Assembly: GCA_002719955.1 (NCBI GenBank)
Contig: PBFW01000008.1
Span: 1-64,000 of the forward strand
Length of the DNA: 64,000 nucleotides
Direction: 5' to 3'
Source of the DNA: Deltaproteobacteria bacterium
Lineage (GTDB): Bacteria; Myxococcota_A; UBA9160; UBA4427
How positions within the stretch are numbered: the first letter of the stretch is position 1; every line of letters begins with the position of its first letter. Made by a program: the position numbers and the translations under genes. The notes beneath the pieces are model-generated. The model saw nothing but the letters and a program-made list of their open reading frames with translations, did no database searches and had not been told where the DNA came from. Shown here one piece after another: positions 35,359 through 45,589 of the stretch.

Positions 35359-37098
35359 TCAATCGTTGAGCGCGATGATCGCGGACGCCCGGTCGAGTCG
35401 ATCCGCCGATCCCTCTTTGATGCGCTTGCAGCGACTTTCGAGATCGACCATTCGGCGGCTGATCCAGGAGGCGGCGAGGTCGAAGCGTCGCGGATCCGTC
35501 TTTGCCTGCTTCAGTAATTCGGCGCCGGCGATGACGCTTGCAACGACCTCGGCCAGGGATTGAGCGGACATCAGCGCGTAGCTGAAGTCGGCGAGCAGGG
35601 CGCCGGCCGCACCGAGGATCAGGTTCATGCCCTCGAGCACCTTGTCGGCTTGCTCCTTGAGTTTCGGATCTTCAAAGGTCTTGAGTTCCTGTTCGAGTCC
35701 CTCGAAGACGACCGTGAGTGCACCCCGGCCGATCTCCTTGAGCGCAAATGAAACCTGGATCTCGGATGTGCCCTCGTAGATCGTCGTGATGATGGCGTCG
35801 GAGTGGAGCTTGCCCACCTCGGCCTCGGCCATGAACCCGAGGCCGCCGTGGATCTGGATCGCGTCGCGGCTGATCGAGTCTGCCGCTTCTGTCCCCATGT
35901 ACTTCGCCAGGGGTGTGAGCAGTCGGATGCGCGTGTCGTTGCGTTCGTAGAGCGTTTCGATTTCGACCTGCTCCGCCTTCGAGAGTTCGTTCGCCTCCTC
36001 GTTGGCCCGTGCGAGGACCTTTCCGATGGCGTGGTTCTGGTCGACGAGCGCGCAGGCCCGATAGAGGAGCGCGCGGCTCCCCTCGAGTTCGAGGGTCATC
36101 TTCGCGAGCCGGTCCTTCATCAGGGGTTGTTCCGCGATCGGCTGTCCGAACTGCACGCGATCTCGGGCATATTGGAGCGCGACGTTCAACGCCGCTTCTG
36201 CGATCCCGACTCCCTGAGCGGCGACGCCGAGGCGCGCATTATTCATCAGCGCGAGCATCGCCTTGAAGCCCTCGCCTTGCTTGCCGACGAGGAACCCCTC
36301 GGCGTGATCGAAATGGATGGCGGCTGTCGGTGAACCGTGGATGCCGAGCTTGTCTTCGAGTCGGGTGACGCTGATCCCGTTCTTTTCGCCCGAGGGCATC
36401 GTGCGCGGCGAGAGGTAGAGCGAGAGGCCCTTCGTCGTCCCCTTCGACTGATCGTAGGTCTCGTCGTCCCGGGCGAGCACGAGATGGATCTCGCAGCCGC
36501 CGTTCGTGATGAAGATCTTGTCGCCATCGAGGAAATAACGTCCATCCTCCTTGGTCGCGCGGGTCTGGATCGCACCGAGATCGGAGCCTGCCTGGGGCTC
36601 CGTGAGGTCCATCGCGCCCATGACCTCACCGGACGCGAAGCGCGGCAGATACGCTCGCTTGAGCTCCTCGGAGCCGAATTGTTGGATATCCTCGGCGACG
36701 CCCGCCTGGAGTCCGAGAATCGTCATGAGGCCGGCGTCCGCGCGGGAAACCATCTGCAAGATCACATTGGCCACGAAGGAGGGCAGCCCGAAGCCGTCGT
36801 ACTCTTCTTCGACGCCAAAACTGATCAGCCCGGCGTCGCGGAGCTTGTCGATCGTCTCCTGGATATGCCGCGGGTAGACGACCTCGTCGCCTTCGAGTTG
36901 GGCGCATTCGTGCCAACCCGCCCGCAGCGCCGGCTCCTGTTCCTGACAGATCCGCGCAGCGGTCTCGAGGACCTCTTGCAGGGCCGCTCGGTCGACGTCG
37001 ACGTCGCTTGCCTCGCCCTTGCGCCAATTGAAATACGTATCCCAGTCGATGAGTTCCTGGAGATAGAGAAGGGCGGCGTCGCCCAGATATGCACTCAT
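35359..37098 (-). CDS. Acyl-CoA dehydrogenase (long-chain, FadE-like with C-terminal extension)
   Basis: 579 residues from ATG 37098, preceded by a GAGGAA site; 15 extra codons upstream lack support. ACAD motifs: GAMDLTEPQAGSDLGAIQTRA (FAD contact), FITNGGCEI, ARLGVAAQGVGIAEAALN, and IYEGTSEIQVSFAL with Glu442 as catalytic base. The C-terminal 150 residues resemble the AidB/FadE5-type extension. It oxidises acyl-CoA to 2-enoyl-CoA with FAD and passes electrons to ETF. The MSAYLGDAALLYLQEL N-terminus fits the long-chain/FadE5 subgroup. Substrate range not determinable. Confidence 0.93.
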   Translation of the reverse strand: MSAYLGDAALLYLQELIDWDTYFNWRKGEASDVDVDRAALQEVLETAARICQEQEPALRAGWHECAQLEGDEVVYPRHIQETIDKLRDAGLISFGVEEEYDGFGLPSFVANVILQMVSRADAGLMTILGLQAGVAEDIQQFGSEELKRAYLPRFASGEVMGAMDLTEPQAGSDLGAIQTRATKEDGRYFLDGDKIFITNGGCEIHLVLARDDETYDQSKGTTKGLSLYLSPRTMPSGEKNGISVTRLEDKLGIHGSPTAAIHFDHAEGFLVGKQGEGFKAMLALMNNARLGVAAQGVGIAEAALNVALQYARDRVQFGQPIAEQPLMKDRLAKMTLELEGSRALLYRACALVDQNHAIGKVLARANEEANELSKAEQVEIETLYERNDTRIRLLTPLAKYMGTEAADSISRDAIQIHGGLGFMAEAEVGKLHSDAIITTIYEGTSEIQVSFALKEIGRGALTVVFEGLEQELKTFEDPKLKEQADKVLEGMNLILGAAGALLADFSYALMSAQSLAEVVASVIAGAELLKQAKTDPRRFDLAASWISRRMVDLESRCKRIKEGSADRLDRASAIIALND

Positions 37099-37177
37099 GT
37101 CGGTATTCCTCGAGACCCTCTGTGGTTGTGGGGTCGAACCCAAAGCCTAGGCCCGTGTTCGACGACTCCAAGTCAGA

Positions 37178-37212
37178 GGAACCCCCGGCGGGTCGAGCCC
37201 GACGGGGGTTCC
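37178..37212 (-). terminator. Strong GC hairpin between the ATPase and acyl-CoA dehydrogenase genes
   Basis: A perfect 10-bp inverted repeat (GGAACCCCCG, 37178-37187, with CGGGGGTTCC, 37203-37212) has a 15-nt loop. It lies 70 bases downstream of the ATPase stop codon and 80 bases upstream of the acyl-CoA dehydrogenase start on the same strand. There is no U tract after it, so it is not a classic intrinsic terminator, but it could end ATPase transcripts or slow polymerase. Confidence 0.5.
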
Positions 37213-37281
37213 AATGGGTATCGACCGATCGGCTCCGGAATTGAAGGTGGCTTTATGCCTCGGCGTCTCTCTCGCTCGCTC

Positions 37282-38922
37282 TCACCAGAAATGCGCCTCG
37301 GCCGTGCGGTCTTCGGCGATCCCATCGCGATCGGGTCGAGGGGCCGCTGGCGGCGCCGAGAAGGGGTCGAAATCCGAATTCTCCTTCGGGGGTATCGCCG
37401 CGGGTTCGCTCTCGAGGGGCGCGGGCCCCGGGTCGAGATCTGGCCCGATGGAGCCCTCGAGGACCTCGATCGAGACGAAGCCGCCGAGCCCAAGTGGGCC
37501 GGGGGGCGGACCCTCGGTCGGTTTCGTGAGAGCCGGAATGGCCACGGCTGATCGCGGATCGCGGTGAGAAGCGAGATCCGGTTTCGCCGTCGTGCGCGCG
37601 AGTGAATTCGCGAGATCGGAGGTCGCCGGCTTGGGCTTACTGTCGAGCATCGCGTATCCGATCCCGCACAGGATCGCGACGATCGCGGCCAGCGAGAGCG
37701 TGCGCAGATGGCGCGTGAGCCTGCTGTGGCGAATCGCGCGAAGTTCTTCCTCGGTCACCGGTGCATCGAGTGGATCCGCAATCGGCCACAACCGTTCGCT
37801 CGCCACTTCCATTTCCGGTTCCACCATCTCCCAGACCGCGAGGGTCGCGGCTGGCTCGACTTCTTCGTTGCTGACTTCATCGGGGGCCGGCTCGGTTTCC
37901 CGCGCTCGAGAAGACTCGGGGCCTTCGGTGAGAGCGGGGGGGGGCGGCATTTCGGGTGGAGGTTCTGTATTCGCCGTGACACCGAAGGCGGTCTGCGTCC
38001 CGTCCTCGGACGAGGGTGGCGTGTCGACGGGTGTGTTGGCGGTGCGGCTCGCGTGTACCGATTCGTGCTCGAGCGCGCATTGCTCGATTTCGTTTTCGAG
38101 GCTGCACAACTCTTCTTCCTGATCCGTGGCTTTCTCCTCCTCGTGCGCATCACAGATCGAATGGACGAGGGTCGCGTCGATCGAGGGGAGGCCCCGTGTG
38201 GCGGCTTCGCGGAGCAGCCTCTCGCACAGTGCCGAGACCTCACCGGGTACACCACCGCTGTAGCCGTGGATCGCGACCGCTGCATCCTCGCTGAAGAGGC
38301 GCTTTTCTTTCCGGCCGGCGCGTTCCAGGTGTCTGTCGATATACGATTCGATGCCGCCGAGTGGGAGGGGCGCAAACGCGAGCTGCAAGGTGTGGATTCG
38401 ATCGATCCACCAGATGAGCGGCGAGGGCGCTTCGCCTTCGCGGGCCCCGAGCCGTGCGAGCAGAACACTCTGGACGACGGGTTCGTCACGCTCGTTTCGA
38501 TAGCTGAGGACGACGTCGAGATGGTCCAGGAATTCCTCATCGGCCTTCTCGGCCTGGTCGATGACGAGGACCAGCCTTCGGTCCTTTGCGGCCTCGATCA
38601 GGTGGGCTCGCGCGTGGCTGCCGGGCTCGATGCCCCATTGCTCTGCGAGGGAGGTCCGGGAGGCTTCCCACGAAATCGTCGGATCCAGAACCAACGCGAC
38701 ACGTGCGGATTCGCCCAGCAGCTTCGGCAGCGCGCGGGCAAGGCTCGTCTTGCCGAGCCCCTGCTCTCCACTCACGCAGATCCGGGAGATGCCCTCTTCG
38801 AGGCCGGTCTGGATCGCGCCGAAGGCGTCACGCAGGGCGCGTGTGCCCACCACGACCTGAGCCTGGGCCTCCCCCTCGAAGGGGGACCGCTCGAGCTCGA
38901 AGAACTTCAAATACGCCGACAT
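37282..38922 (-). CDS. ExeA/GspA-like AAA ATPase with TM segment
   Basis: 546 residues from ATG 38922 (weak ribosome site). An ATPase domain: [17 protein letters not shown], Walker [14 protein letters not shown] (51-62), Walker [10 protein letters not shown] (117-125), and Arg-rich [24 protein letters not shown] (sensor 2). This is the GspA/ExeA/MshM-like pattern used in pilus and secretion-system assembly at cell-wall sites. Residues about 250-420 are acidic and proline-rich, then one membrane helix [18 protein letters not shown] near 425 and a proline-rich periplasmic tail to the end. No ExeB or secretin gene is near, so its partner is unknown. Confidence 0.8.
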   Translation of the reverse strand: MSAYLKFFELERSPFEGEAQAQVVVGTRALRDAFGAIQTGLEEGISRICVSGEQGLGKTSLARALPKLLGESARVALVLDPTISWEASRTSLAEQWGIEPGSHARAHLIEAAKDRRLVLVIDQAEKADEEFLDHLDVVLSYRNERDEPVVQSVLLARLGAREGEAPSPLIWWIDRIHTLQLAFAPLPLGGIESYIDRHLERAGRKEKRLFSEDAAVAIHGYSGGVPGEVSALCERLLREAATRGLPSIDATLVHSICDAHEEEKATDQEEELCSLENEIEQCALEHESVHASRTANTPVDTPPSSEDGTQTAFGVTANTEPPPEMPPPPALTEGPESSRARETEPAPDEVSNEEVEPAATLAVWEMVEPEMEVASERLWPIADPLDAPVTEEELRAIRHSRLTRHLRTLSLAAIVAILCGIGYAMLDSKPKPATSDLANSLARTTAKPDLASHRDPRSAVAIPALTKPTEGPPPGPLGLGGFVSIEVLEGSIGPDLDPGPAPLESEPAAIPPKENSDFDPFSAPPAAPRPDRDGIAEDRTAEAHFW

Positions 38923-39496
38923 GCAGGATCGCTCGCTGGCTTGCGGAAATGAGAACACCGCGGGTGAGAATGAGAAATCGGCTCTTCCGCCGGGCTGCTT
39001 GAGTCTCGGGATCACCAAAGCGCTGGCCCAAAGCCCCTGCTGCTGCGTTCGCGTTTCTCGAATCGGATCCCAGCTCGGAGGGCACGCGGGTTCGCTTGGG
39101 GCTGCGTCTCTATCTGGTGCAGCGATTGGTGGCGCCCTCGGCTGTCCGGGCGCCTGGTGGAGCCTGAGGCGCTCGACCTCGAAGAAGCCCAGCGGACCGG
39201 TTCTCTCTGGACGCTATGACGCTCAGGCGCTGGCGGGCGGCTTCGGCCCACTGAGCATGCGAGGGGGCCATTCGGCCCAGGGTCGCGGGCTGGCTGAGGA
39301 CGGGTGTGCACAACGGATGCAATTCCGCTGGAGGACAAGGGGCATCAGGTCGAAAAAGCGTAACCCCCGGTCGCGACGGGTCACTTCCTTGGAGTGCCAC
39401 AAATGGTCACAGGACTGTCGCGCCGTCCTCGGATCGCGATATCGTATCGGCCTCTCGGCCCCCAGTGGGCCGTTTTCTGCTTGGAGAGCCCCCCAG
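38923..39496. other. Long divergent gap between ATPase and pckG starts
   Basis: 574 bases between two divergent gene starts. The plus frame of pckG stays open through most of it but has no ribosome site or homology, and the usual PckG N-terminus begins at 39497. Fragmentary peptides such as [17 protein letters not shown] and [20 protein letters not shown] in different frames hint at a decayed gene, but nothing is assignable. Promoters for both flanking genes must lie here. Confidence 0.4.
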
Positions 39497-41323
39497 ATGC
39501 CCGACTCCCCTGTCTCAGCTTCTGTGAAGAACGCCCCGACGAAGAACCAAGATCTGCTCGAATGGGTGACCGAGGTCGCTCAGCTGACCCAGCCGGACGC
39601 GATCGAGTGGTGTGATGGCACCCAGCAGGAATACGACCGCATGTTCGAGATCATGCTTTCGACCGGGACCGCGGAACGTCTGAACGATGCGACCCGCCCG
39701 AATAGCTACCTGGTGCAGTCCGACCCGGCGGACGTCGCCCGTGTCGAAGACCGAACCTATATCTGCTCTGAGAGGGAAGAGGACGCCGGGCCGACCAACA
39801 ACTGGTGTGACCCCGGGGAGATGCGCGAGAAGCTCGAGGGCCTCTTCAAGGGCGCTATGCGTGGGCGGACGATGTATGTGATCCCTTTCAGCATGGGACC
39901 GATTGGTTCGCATATTGCGCATATCGGCGTGCAGATCTCCGATAGCCCCTACGTCGTCGCCAATATGCGGATCATGACTCGCATGGGCCAGAAGGTGCTC
40001 GATGTCCTCGGGGATCGGGGCGAGTTCGTGCCCTGCCTGCATTCGGTCGGTGCGCCGCTCCAGCCGGGACAAGCGGATGTTGCCTGGCCCTGCGACGGCG
40101 AGAATAAATATATCGTCCACTTCCCGGAGACGAGACAGATCTGGAGTTACGGATCCGGATACGGTGGCAATGCACTGCTCGGCAAGAAGTGCTTTGCGCT
40201 TCGTATCGCGTCCGCGATGGCACGGGAGGAGGGCTGGCTCGCCGAGCATATGCTGATTCTGAAGCTGACTGCCCCGGGCGCAGAGTCCAGATACGTGGCG
40301 GCCGCCTTCCCCAGCGCCTGCGGCAAGACGAATCTCGCGATGATGCAACCGGTGCTCGACGGCTGGACGATCGAGACGGTGGGCGACGATATCTGCTGGA
40401 TGAAATTCGGTGAGGATGGTCAGCTCTACGCAATCAATCCCGAGGCAGGCTTCTTCGGCGTCGCACCGGGAACGAGTGATCAGTCGAACCCGAATGCAAT
40501 GCGTGGTCTCGAACGCAATTGCATCTTCACGAATGTTGCCAAGACCGATGACGGCGACGTCTGGTGGGAGGCGATGGGGGAGAAGCCCGCTCATCTCGTC
40601 GACTGGCGTGGCGATGATTGGTCCCCCGAGAGCGGTACTCCTGCGGCCCATCCGAACGCGCGCTTCACGGCGCCCGCGAGCCAATGTCCGGTGATCGCGC
40701 CGGAGTGGGAGAATCCGAACGGCGTTCCGATCAGCGCGATTCTCTTCGGTGGGCGCCGCGCCACCGTTGTGCCCCTCGTGCACGAATCCCGCGGTTGGAA
40801 TCATGGCACCTTTCTCGGATCGATCATCTCGAGCGAGAAGACGGCGGCTGCAGCGGGCACGGTCGGTGAGCTGCGACGTGATCCGATGGCCATGCTGCCC
40901 TTCTGCGGATACAACATGGCGGACTATTGGAGCCATTGGCTCGATATGGGCCGCAGGGAGGGCGCTCGGCTGCCGCGCATCTTCTACGTGAATTGGTTCC
41001 GCAAAGGCGACGACGGGAAATTTTTGTGGCCTGGCTTCGGCGACAATAGTCGTGTCCTCAAGTGGGTCTACGAGCGCTGCGCCGAGAAGGTGAGCGGTGT
41101 CGAGACGCCGATCGGCGTTCTGCCCGGTGAAGGGGAACTCGACCTCGCGGGTCTTCAGGTGGACGACGCGTCGCTCGAGACGCTGACCACCGTCGATGTC
41201 GAGGGCTGGCTGTCAGAGATCCCGAAGATTCGGGAATTCTATGCGGGTTTCGGGAAACAGATGCCCGCAGAACTCGTGGCTGAGCTCGATGCGCTCGAAA
41301 CGCGGCTGCGTGCGGCCGCCTAG
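39497..41323 (+). CDS. pckG: Phosphoenolpyruvate carboxykinase (GTP)
   Basis: 608 residues, matching the GTP-dependent class. ATG 39497 follows GGAGAG. Motifs: [29 protein letters not shown], kinase-1a P-loop [12 protein letters not shown] (271-282), [25 protein letters not shown] and [11 protein letters not shown]. It converts oxaloacetate plus GTP to PEP plus CO2, the entry step of gluconeogenesis. This fits a cell living on fatty acids and amino acids, as the acyl-CoA genes suggest. It stands as a single gene converging on argG. Confidence 0.96.
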   Translation: MPDSPVSASVKNAPTKNQDLLEWVTEVAQLTQPDAIEWCDGTQQEYDRMFEIMLSTGTAERLNDATRPNSYLVQSDPADVARVEDRTYICSEREEDAGPTNNWCDPGEMREKLEGLFKGAMRGRTMYVIPFSMGPIGSHIAHIGVQISDSPYVVANMRIMTRMGQKVLDVLGDRGEFVPCLHSVGAPLQPGQADVAWPCDGENKYIVHFPETRQIWSYGSGYGGNALLGKKCFALRIASAMAREEGWLAEHMLILKLTAPGAESRYVAAAFPSACGKTNLAMMQPVLDGWTIETVGDDICWMKFGEDGQLYAINPEAGFFGVAPGTSDQSNPNAMRGLERNCIFTNVAKTDDGDVWWEAMGEKPAHLVDWRGDDWSPESGTPAAHPNARFTAPASQCPVIAPEWENPNGVPISAILFGGRRATVVPLVHESRGWNHGTFLGSIISSEKTAAAAGTVGELRRDPMAMLPFCGYNMADYWSHWLDMGRREGARLPRIFYVNWFRKGDDGKFLWPGFGDNSRVLKWVYERCAEKVSGVETPIGVLPGEGELDLAGLQVDDASLETLTTVDVEGWLSEIPKIREFYAGFGKQMPAELVAELDALETRLRAAA

Positions 41324-41486
41324 CACTTCGAGAGCGGGGTTCTGACGCGCCCCTTTGCCCCGCCACGTTCAAAGCGCATCTCGCTGGGCTTCGAGCCGAT
41401 CTGTTTGAGCGTGATTGGCCCGAACGGATTCGCGAGAGCGAGAATCTTGCCGATGGCGCCTGCTCTGGGGGCGAGCCTCGAAGGGA

Positions 41487-42734
41487 TCAGTCTTCCCAGG
41501 CCGGTGCGACGATCTGACCTGCATTCGCCATCGCGATCGCTTCCGCGCTCTGGACCTCGACGAAGCCCTGGCTACTCGTCGGGTTCAACCCATCGCTCGC
41601 CTCCATCGAAGCATCGGCCGGATTGTAGAGCGAGGCGGAGATATCGGTCAGCTGCTGGAAGAAGAGGCTTCCCTTGTAGAGCCCGAACTCGATCGTTCCG
41701 TTCGCGTAGGCCGCCATCACGTTGATGGCGGCGATCGCCGCGCGCGGCGCGGGGTCGAAGAGGCGGCCATCGTAGATGTGGTCCGACACGAGCGTAGACA
41801 TCTGGCGGAAGAGGCTCGTCGCTCTGCGGTCGAGCACGGCCTGATAAACGGCCTCGAGTCCTCTGCCGAGAAGTTCCATGCCGGGGGACTCGTAAACGCC
41901 GCGGCTCTTCGTGCCGATGATGCGGTTCTCGAGGGCGTTCGAGATGCCGATGCCGTTGCGGCCGGCGACCTCGTTCGCTTCGACGAGCATGTCGAAAGCG
42001 CCGAGTGCCTTGCCGTTCAGTTCGACGCAGACGCCCTTTTCGAAGCGAAGCTTGACGGTCTCGACCTTGTCCGGTGCATCCTGGGGCCACACACCCATCG
42101 TCGGATCGACGATTGTCGCCGGTGTTTCCAGCGACTCGAGATCTTCGGCTTCGTGCGAGAGGCCGGCGAGATTGGCATCGGTCGAATAGCGTTTGGCCGG
42201 TCCGGTCGAGGCTTCGATGCCCTTGTTCTGGAGATAGTTGGCCATCTCCTTGCGGCCAGGAAATTGTTCGAGGAGTTTCGGGTCGCGCCACGCAGCGTAG
42301 ACTTTCATCTCGGGGGCGAGCACATTCGTATAGCGCTCGAAGCGCAGCTGGTCGTTGCCTCGCCCTGTTGCGCCATGGGCCAGGACCGTGCAGTTTTCGG
42401 CTTGCATGGCGCCGAGGAGTCCGTGGACGGTGACGGCGCGCGCGATTCCCGTGGTGTTCCAATAGCCCCCGTCGTAGCGAGCCTGGGCCTTGATGACGAG
42501 CATCGAAGCTTTGGCCATGGCGCCCTTCAGGTCGACGATGCGGGTCGCGGCACCGGCGGGCGCCATGCGGCGGGCCACATCTTCGATGTCGTTCTCGTCC
42601 GGCTGTGCGAGGTCCGCGGTGAACCCGACGACGTCGAGCCCCGCTTCGATCAGGCGCGCCGTGACCGACTTGCTGTCGAGGCCGCCCGAGACGCAAATTC
42701 CAATTTTTTCGCCTTCGAGATCACCAATCCGCAT
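41487..42734 (-). CDS. argG: Argininosuccinate synthase
   Basis: 415 residues from ATG 42734, with GGAG eight bases upstream; upstream codons to 42857 have no support. ATP loop CVSGGLDSKSV (14-24), LAHGATGRGNDQLRFE, MGVWPQDAPD and GIGISNALENRIIGTKSRGVYESPG are diagnostic. It joins citrulline and aspartate with ATP, the penultimate step of arginine synthesis. The protein resembles the longer-lineage type (type III-like), not the E. coli form. No other arg genes are near. Confidence 0.93.
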   Translation of the reverse strand: MRIGDLEGEKIGICVSGGLDSKSVTARLIEAGLDVVGFTADLAQPDENDIEDVARRMAPAGAATRIVDLKGAMAKASMLVIKAQARYDGGYWNTTGIARAVTVHGLLGAMQAENCTVLAHGATGRGNDQLRFERYTNVLAPEMKVYAAWRDPKLLEQFPGRKEMANYLQNKGIEASTGPAKRYSTDANLAGLSHEAEDLESLETPATIVDPTMGVWPQDAPDKVETVKLRFEKGVCVELNGKALGAFDMLVEANEVAGRNGIGISNALENRIIGTKSRGVYESPGMELLGRGLEAVYQAVLDRRATSLFRQMSTLVSDHIYDGRLFDPAPRAAIAAINVMAAYANGTIEFGLYKGSLFFQQLTDISASLYNPADASMEASDGLNPTSSQGFVEVQSAEAIAMANAGQIVAPAWED

Positions 42735-43091
42735 ACTTCGACTCCGATTCGCCCTCCGGATTCTATCCAGCGAGACGCGGTGCTCGGGATCCGCCGGGAG
42801 AGACCGGGCCATCCCCTCACGACCCAGGTCGGGGTTGAGCGAGCCGGACCATAGCAAGCCGTTCGCGATCTGAGCATTCTCTGCGGATCCGCGATCAGCG
42901 AGCCGAAGACGGCGGCTTTCGGCATGGGATCGTCGGGCCCGATCGGCCCGTCCCCAGCGGATCGGATTTCGTTCGGCAGGTCGGGCAGGAAGCGTTCGAG
43001 TTGCCGGTCGCCGCCGCGCTTGGCGGTGGTCGATGCGAGCCCGGTAGGATTCCTCGTGCGGGTCGGCCTCAACGGTTCGGAGTTTCTACGA
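42735..43091. other. Gap upstream of argG, no recognised gene
   Basis: 357 bases without a supported gene. The argG promoter should lie in its left part on the minus strand. A minus-strand frame encoding MPKAAVFGSLIADPQRML (around 42926) is open but overlaps the argG start region and shows no family. Nothing else was recognised. Confidence 0.4.
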
Positions 43092-43241
43092 ATGCATCTT
43101 TCGTGCTTTCTCGTTTCGCTTCTGCTCTGCCTCTATCCGCTCGGCGGGCGGCGGCGTAGAGGAAAGGGCGCTTCCACGTTTTCGGTGGAGCCCCTCGTCA
43201 TGACCGCTCTGCTCGCTTTTCTGTCCACCTTGGGCAGGTGA
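43092..43241 (+). CDS. Short hydrophobic ORF, doubtful
   Basis: 49 residues from ATG 43092: MHLSCFLVSLLLCLYPLG is signal-like and hydrophobic, followed by a basic stretch. No clear ribosome site. The frame ends at 43241, where another frame (next entry) becomes coding-like, so the two may be parts of one frameshifted exported protein. Low confidence. Confidence 0.25.
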   Translation: MHLSCFLVSLLLCLYPLGGRRRRGKGASTFSVEPLVMTALLAFLSTLGR

Positions 43242-43428
43242 AATCCGGACCGCCGAGCAGAGAGCGGAGCGGTCCTATGATGCGCGGGTCTATTTCGGCA
43301 CGCTCCGGGTGCGCATGCGTGACAACTTCTCCTGGGCGATTCCCTTCACATGCCCCATGATCCGCATGTCGCCTGAGGCGTCCCCGTCGGCCCGAGGTCA
43401 TTTCATCCGCGTGATCGGGCGGCCGTAA
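43204..43428 (+). pseudogene. Coding-like fragment, unknown product
   Basis: Open frame from after a TGA at 43201 to TAA 43426, encoding ...GEIRTAEQRAERSYDARVYFGTLRVRMRDNFSWAIPFTC... to FIRVIGRP. Codon third positions are strongly GC-rich, as in real genes here, but no start codon with a ribosome site was found. It may be the 3' part of a broken gene beginning at or before 43092. No homology recognised. Confidence 0.3.
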
Positions 43429-43511
43429 AGGGAGATGGGATCGCTCATCGCCAAGAGAAGGTGCGAGGCGTTCATTGGGGCGCAGCCGCGGTCCCGGAGG
43501 TGGGTAGAACG

Positions 43512-45518
43512 ATGCCGGCAGACGACGGGCGAGATTCCGAAGCAGATGCGCCGCAGGGCGAGCGCGACGCTGTGCTCCCCGCATCGCCCGAGACTCGAGC
43601 CCCGACCGTGGAGGATGCCGCCGAACTCGAGAGCCGCCTGGTTGCGGGTGAGGAAGAATCCGCGGCCGCCGGAAAGAGCTCCGATGCGGAGGTCGTGTTC
43701 GTGGAAGCAGAGCCGGCGAAAGATGACGACCGAACTCAGCTGGTGATGCGGGGCATCACCGCGATCGCAGAGGGCTCGGAATCCGGTGGAGAACCCTCGG
43801 GCTCGGAAGGCTCCGGCGACGCGCTGGTCTCGTCCACGAAGCCGACCCGGGTTCTCGACCCCGCCGTTGTGCCGGCGGACCCGAACGAGGTCGGCGTACC
43901 GCCGCTCGCCGGTACGCGCGCCCTGGAATATCTCGACAAAACGGTGCCGCTGCCACTTGGAGTCCCCGACTCTGCTTCCGAAGCGGTTGCGACTCCGCAA
44001 GCCCCCCCCGCAGCCCCCCCGGCCCATCCGCCGTCGGGCGATTCGGAACGCGGGCTCACGCCCGGCACGATTCTCTTCGGTGAGTACGAGATCGTGAACG
44101 TGCTCGGTGTGGGTGGAATGGGCGAGGTCTACCGTGCCCGGCATCGCCGTCTCGAGGAGTATCGTGCGATCAAGGTCATGCACGCCGAACTCTCGAAAAA
44201 AAAAGGAGCGAGCGAGTTCTTCTATCGCGAGGCGAAGGCGCTGCTCGCGGTGCGTCACCCCGCTGTCGTTCACTGTCACGACCTGCTCTCGGACGACGCT
44301 GGACGGGTCTATCTGATCATGGAAATGATCGAGGGGATCCCGCTTTCAAAGAAGATAGATGAGGGGCCGCTCTCACCCGATGATGTCGCGATTCTGGGAG
44401 CGCGTGTTTCGCAGGGATTGTCGGCCGCCCACCACAAGGGCGTGATTCATCGCGATGTGTCCCCGGATAATATCGTTCTCCCCAATGGCCGGGTCCAGGA
44501 AGCCAAGATCATTGATTTCGGGATTGCGAAGCTGCTCGAGGACGGTGAAGGAACGATCGTCGAAGGGTTCAAGGGCAAGCTCTCCTATGCGTCTCCGGAA
44601 CAGCTCGGTTTCTTCGGCGGCAAGATCGATGGTCAATCGGATTTCTACAGCCTCGGGCTCGTGCTCGTGGCGGCGGCTCAGGGGCGGCCGATGGGCATGG
44701 GGACGACCGTCGTCGAGGCGGTGGACGCGCGTCGGAGTTTCGAGACGTTGCCCGATGAGATTCCCGTCGGATTGCGTTCCGCCATTCAGCCTCTGCTCGC
44801 GCTCGACCCCGATGACCGGCCTAGATATGTGGATCGGCTCTTCGTGGTGCCGGGCGCAGGAGAGGGGCGGAAGGGCACGGGGCCGATTCCGGACGATGCG
44901 ATCGCGCGCAGCCGCGGTACGAAAGCGAAGAGTGGGAATCGGATCGGGCCGATCGCGGGGGGCGCTGTCGCGGCGGCTCTGCTCGTCGGAGGCGGGCTCT
45001 ATCTGGGATGGAGCGGGACAGGCACGACAGAGGCGAAAGCGCCGACGGTCGTGGTCGACTCCGCGACGACGGGCGCGGAACCCGGGGCGCTCGACCTGGA
45101 AACGCCTGGTCGCGAGCAGGGTGGGCTCGAGGAAGATCTGCCCACCGTCGACGAAACTGGATTGGACACTTCTGCGCCGATGCCCGAGCGTCCGACGCCC
45201 CGACGGTTGAGTGCAGGGGATCGAATCAAGATCATCGGGCTGATCAACAACGCCAAGCTCGCCCTCGAAGAGAATCGCTTGATGTCACCGGCGAACGACA
45301 ACGCCTATGACCGCTACCGCCGGGTGCTCACCCTCGATCCGAACGAAGAGCGCGCGAAAAACGGACTTCGAGAGGTGGCCTCACGTTATGTGAGGTTGGC
45401 GGGTCAAGCCCTCGACAAGGGCGATCTCGAAGGGGCTCGAACCTTCGTCGATCGCGCGAAGCGCGCCGACGCGACCCAACCCGGCATTGCCTCCCTCGAG
45501 TCACGAATCGACCACTGA
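43512..45518 (+). CDS. Membrane Ser/Thr protein kinase
   Basis: 668 residues from ATG 43512, which follows GGAGGTGG; ATG-less extension to 43461 ignored. About 185 acidic, low-complexity residues precede the kinase domain: LGVGGMGEVYRA (Gly loop, 198-209), AIKVM with Lys221, VIHRDVSPDN (312-321), IDFGIAKL (334-341) and SYASPEQL. All catalytic residues are present. A membrane helix IAGGAVAAALLVGGGLYLGW follows at about 476-495, then a periplasmic tail with TPR-like repeats (YDRYRRVLTLDPNEERAKNGLREVASRYVRLAGQALDKGDLEGARTFVDRAK). The layout, long cytoplasmic N-terminus and outer TPR tail, fits a myxobacterial-type sensor kinase. Confidence 0.92.
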   Translation: MPADDGRDSEADAPQGERDAVLPASPETRAPTVEDAAELESRLVAGEEESAAAGKSSDAEVVFVEAEPAKDDDRTQLVMRGITAIAEGSESGGEPSGSEGSGDALVSSTKPTRVLDPAVVPADPNEVGVPPLAGTRALEYLDKTVPLPLGVPDSASEAVATPQAPPAAPPAHPPSGDSERGLTPGTILFGEYEIVNVLGVGGMGEVYRARHRRLEEYRAIKVMHAELSKKKGASEFFYREAKALLAVRHPAVVHCHDLLSDDAGRVYLIMEMIEGIPLSKKIDEGPLSPDDVAILGARVSQGLSAAHHKGVIHRDVSPDNIVLPNGRVQEAKIIDFGIAKLLEDGEGTIVEGFKGKLSYASPEQLGFFGGKIDGQSDFYSLGLVLVAAAQGRPMGMGTTVVEAVDARRSFETLPDEIPVGLRSAIQPLLALDPDDRPRYVDRLFVVPGAGEGRKGTGPIPDDAIARSRGTKAKSGNRIGPIAGGAVAAALLVGGGLYLGWSGTGTTEAKAPTVVVDSATTGAEPGALDLETPGREQGGLEEDLPTVDETGLDTSAPMPERPTPRRLSAGDRIKIIGLINNAKLALEENRLMSPANDNAYDRYRRVLTLDPNEERAKNGLREVASRYVRLAGQALDKGDLEGARTFVDRAKRADATQPGIASLESRIDH

Positions 45519-45589
45519 TCCGCTTCGGACCCGCATACTCCCGAATTCGGAAGTGACGTGGAGGGCATCGGGGAAGGGCGGAAAGCGAA

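Noticed and set aside
38921..39496. Plus-frame extension upstream of pckG
   Set aside because: Open but without ribosome site or homology; PckG begins at 39497.
39521..40936. Long minus ORF opposite pckG
   Set aside because: Shadow of a strongly conserved gene.
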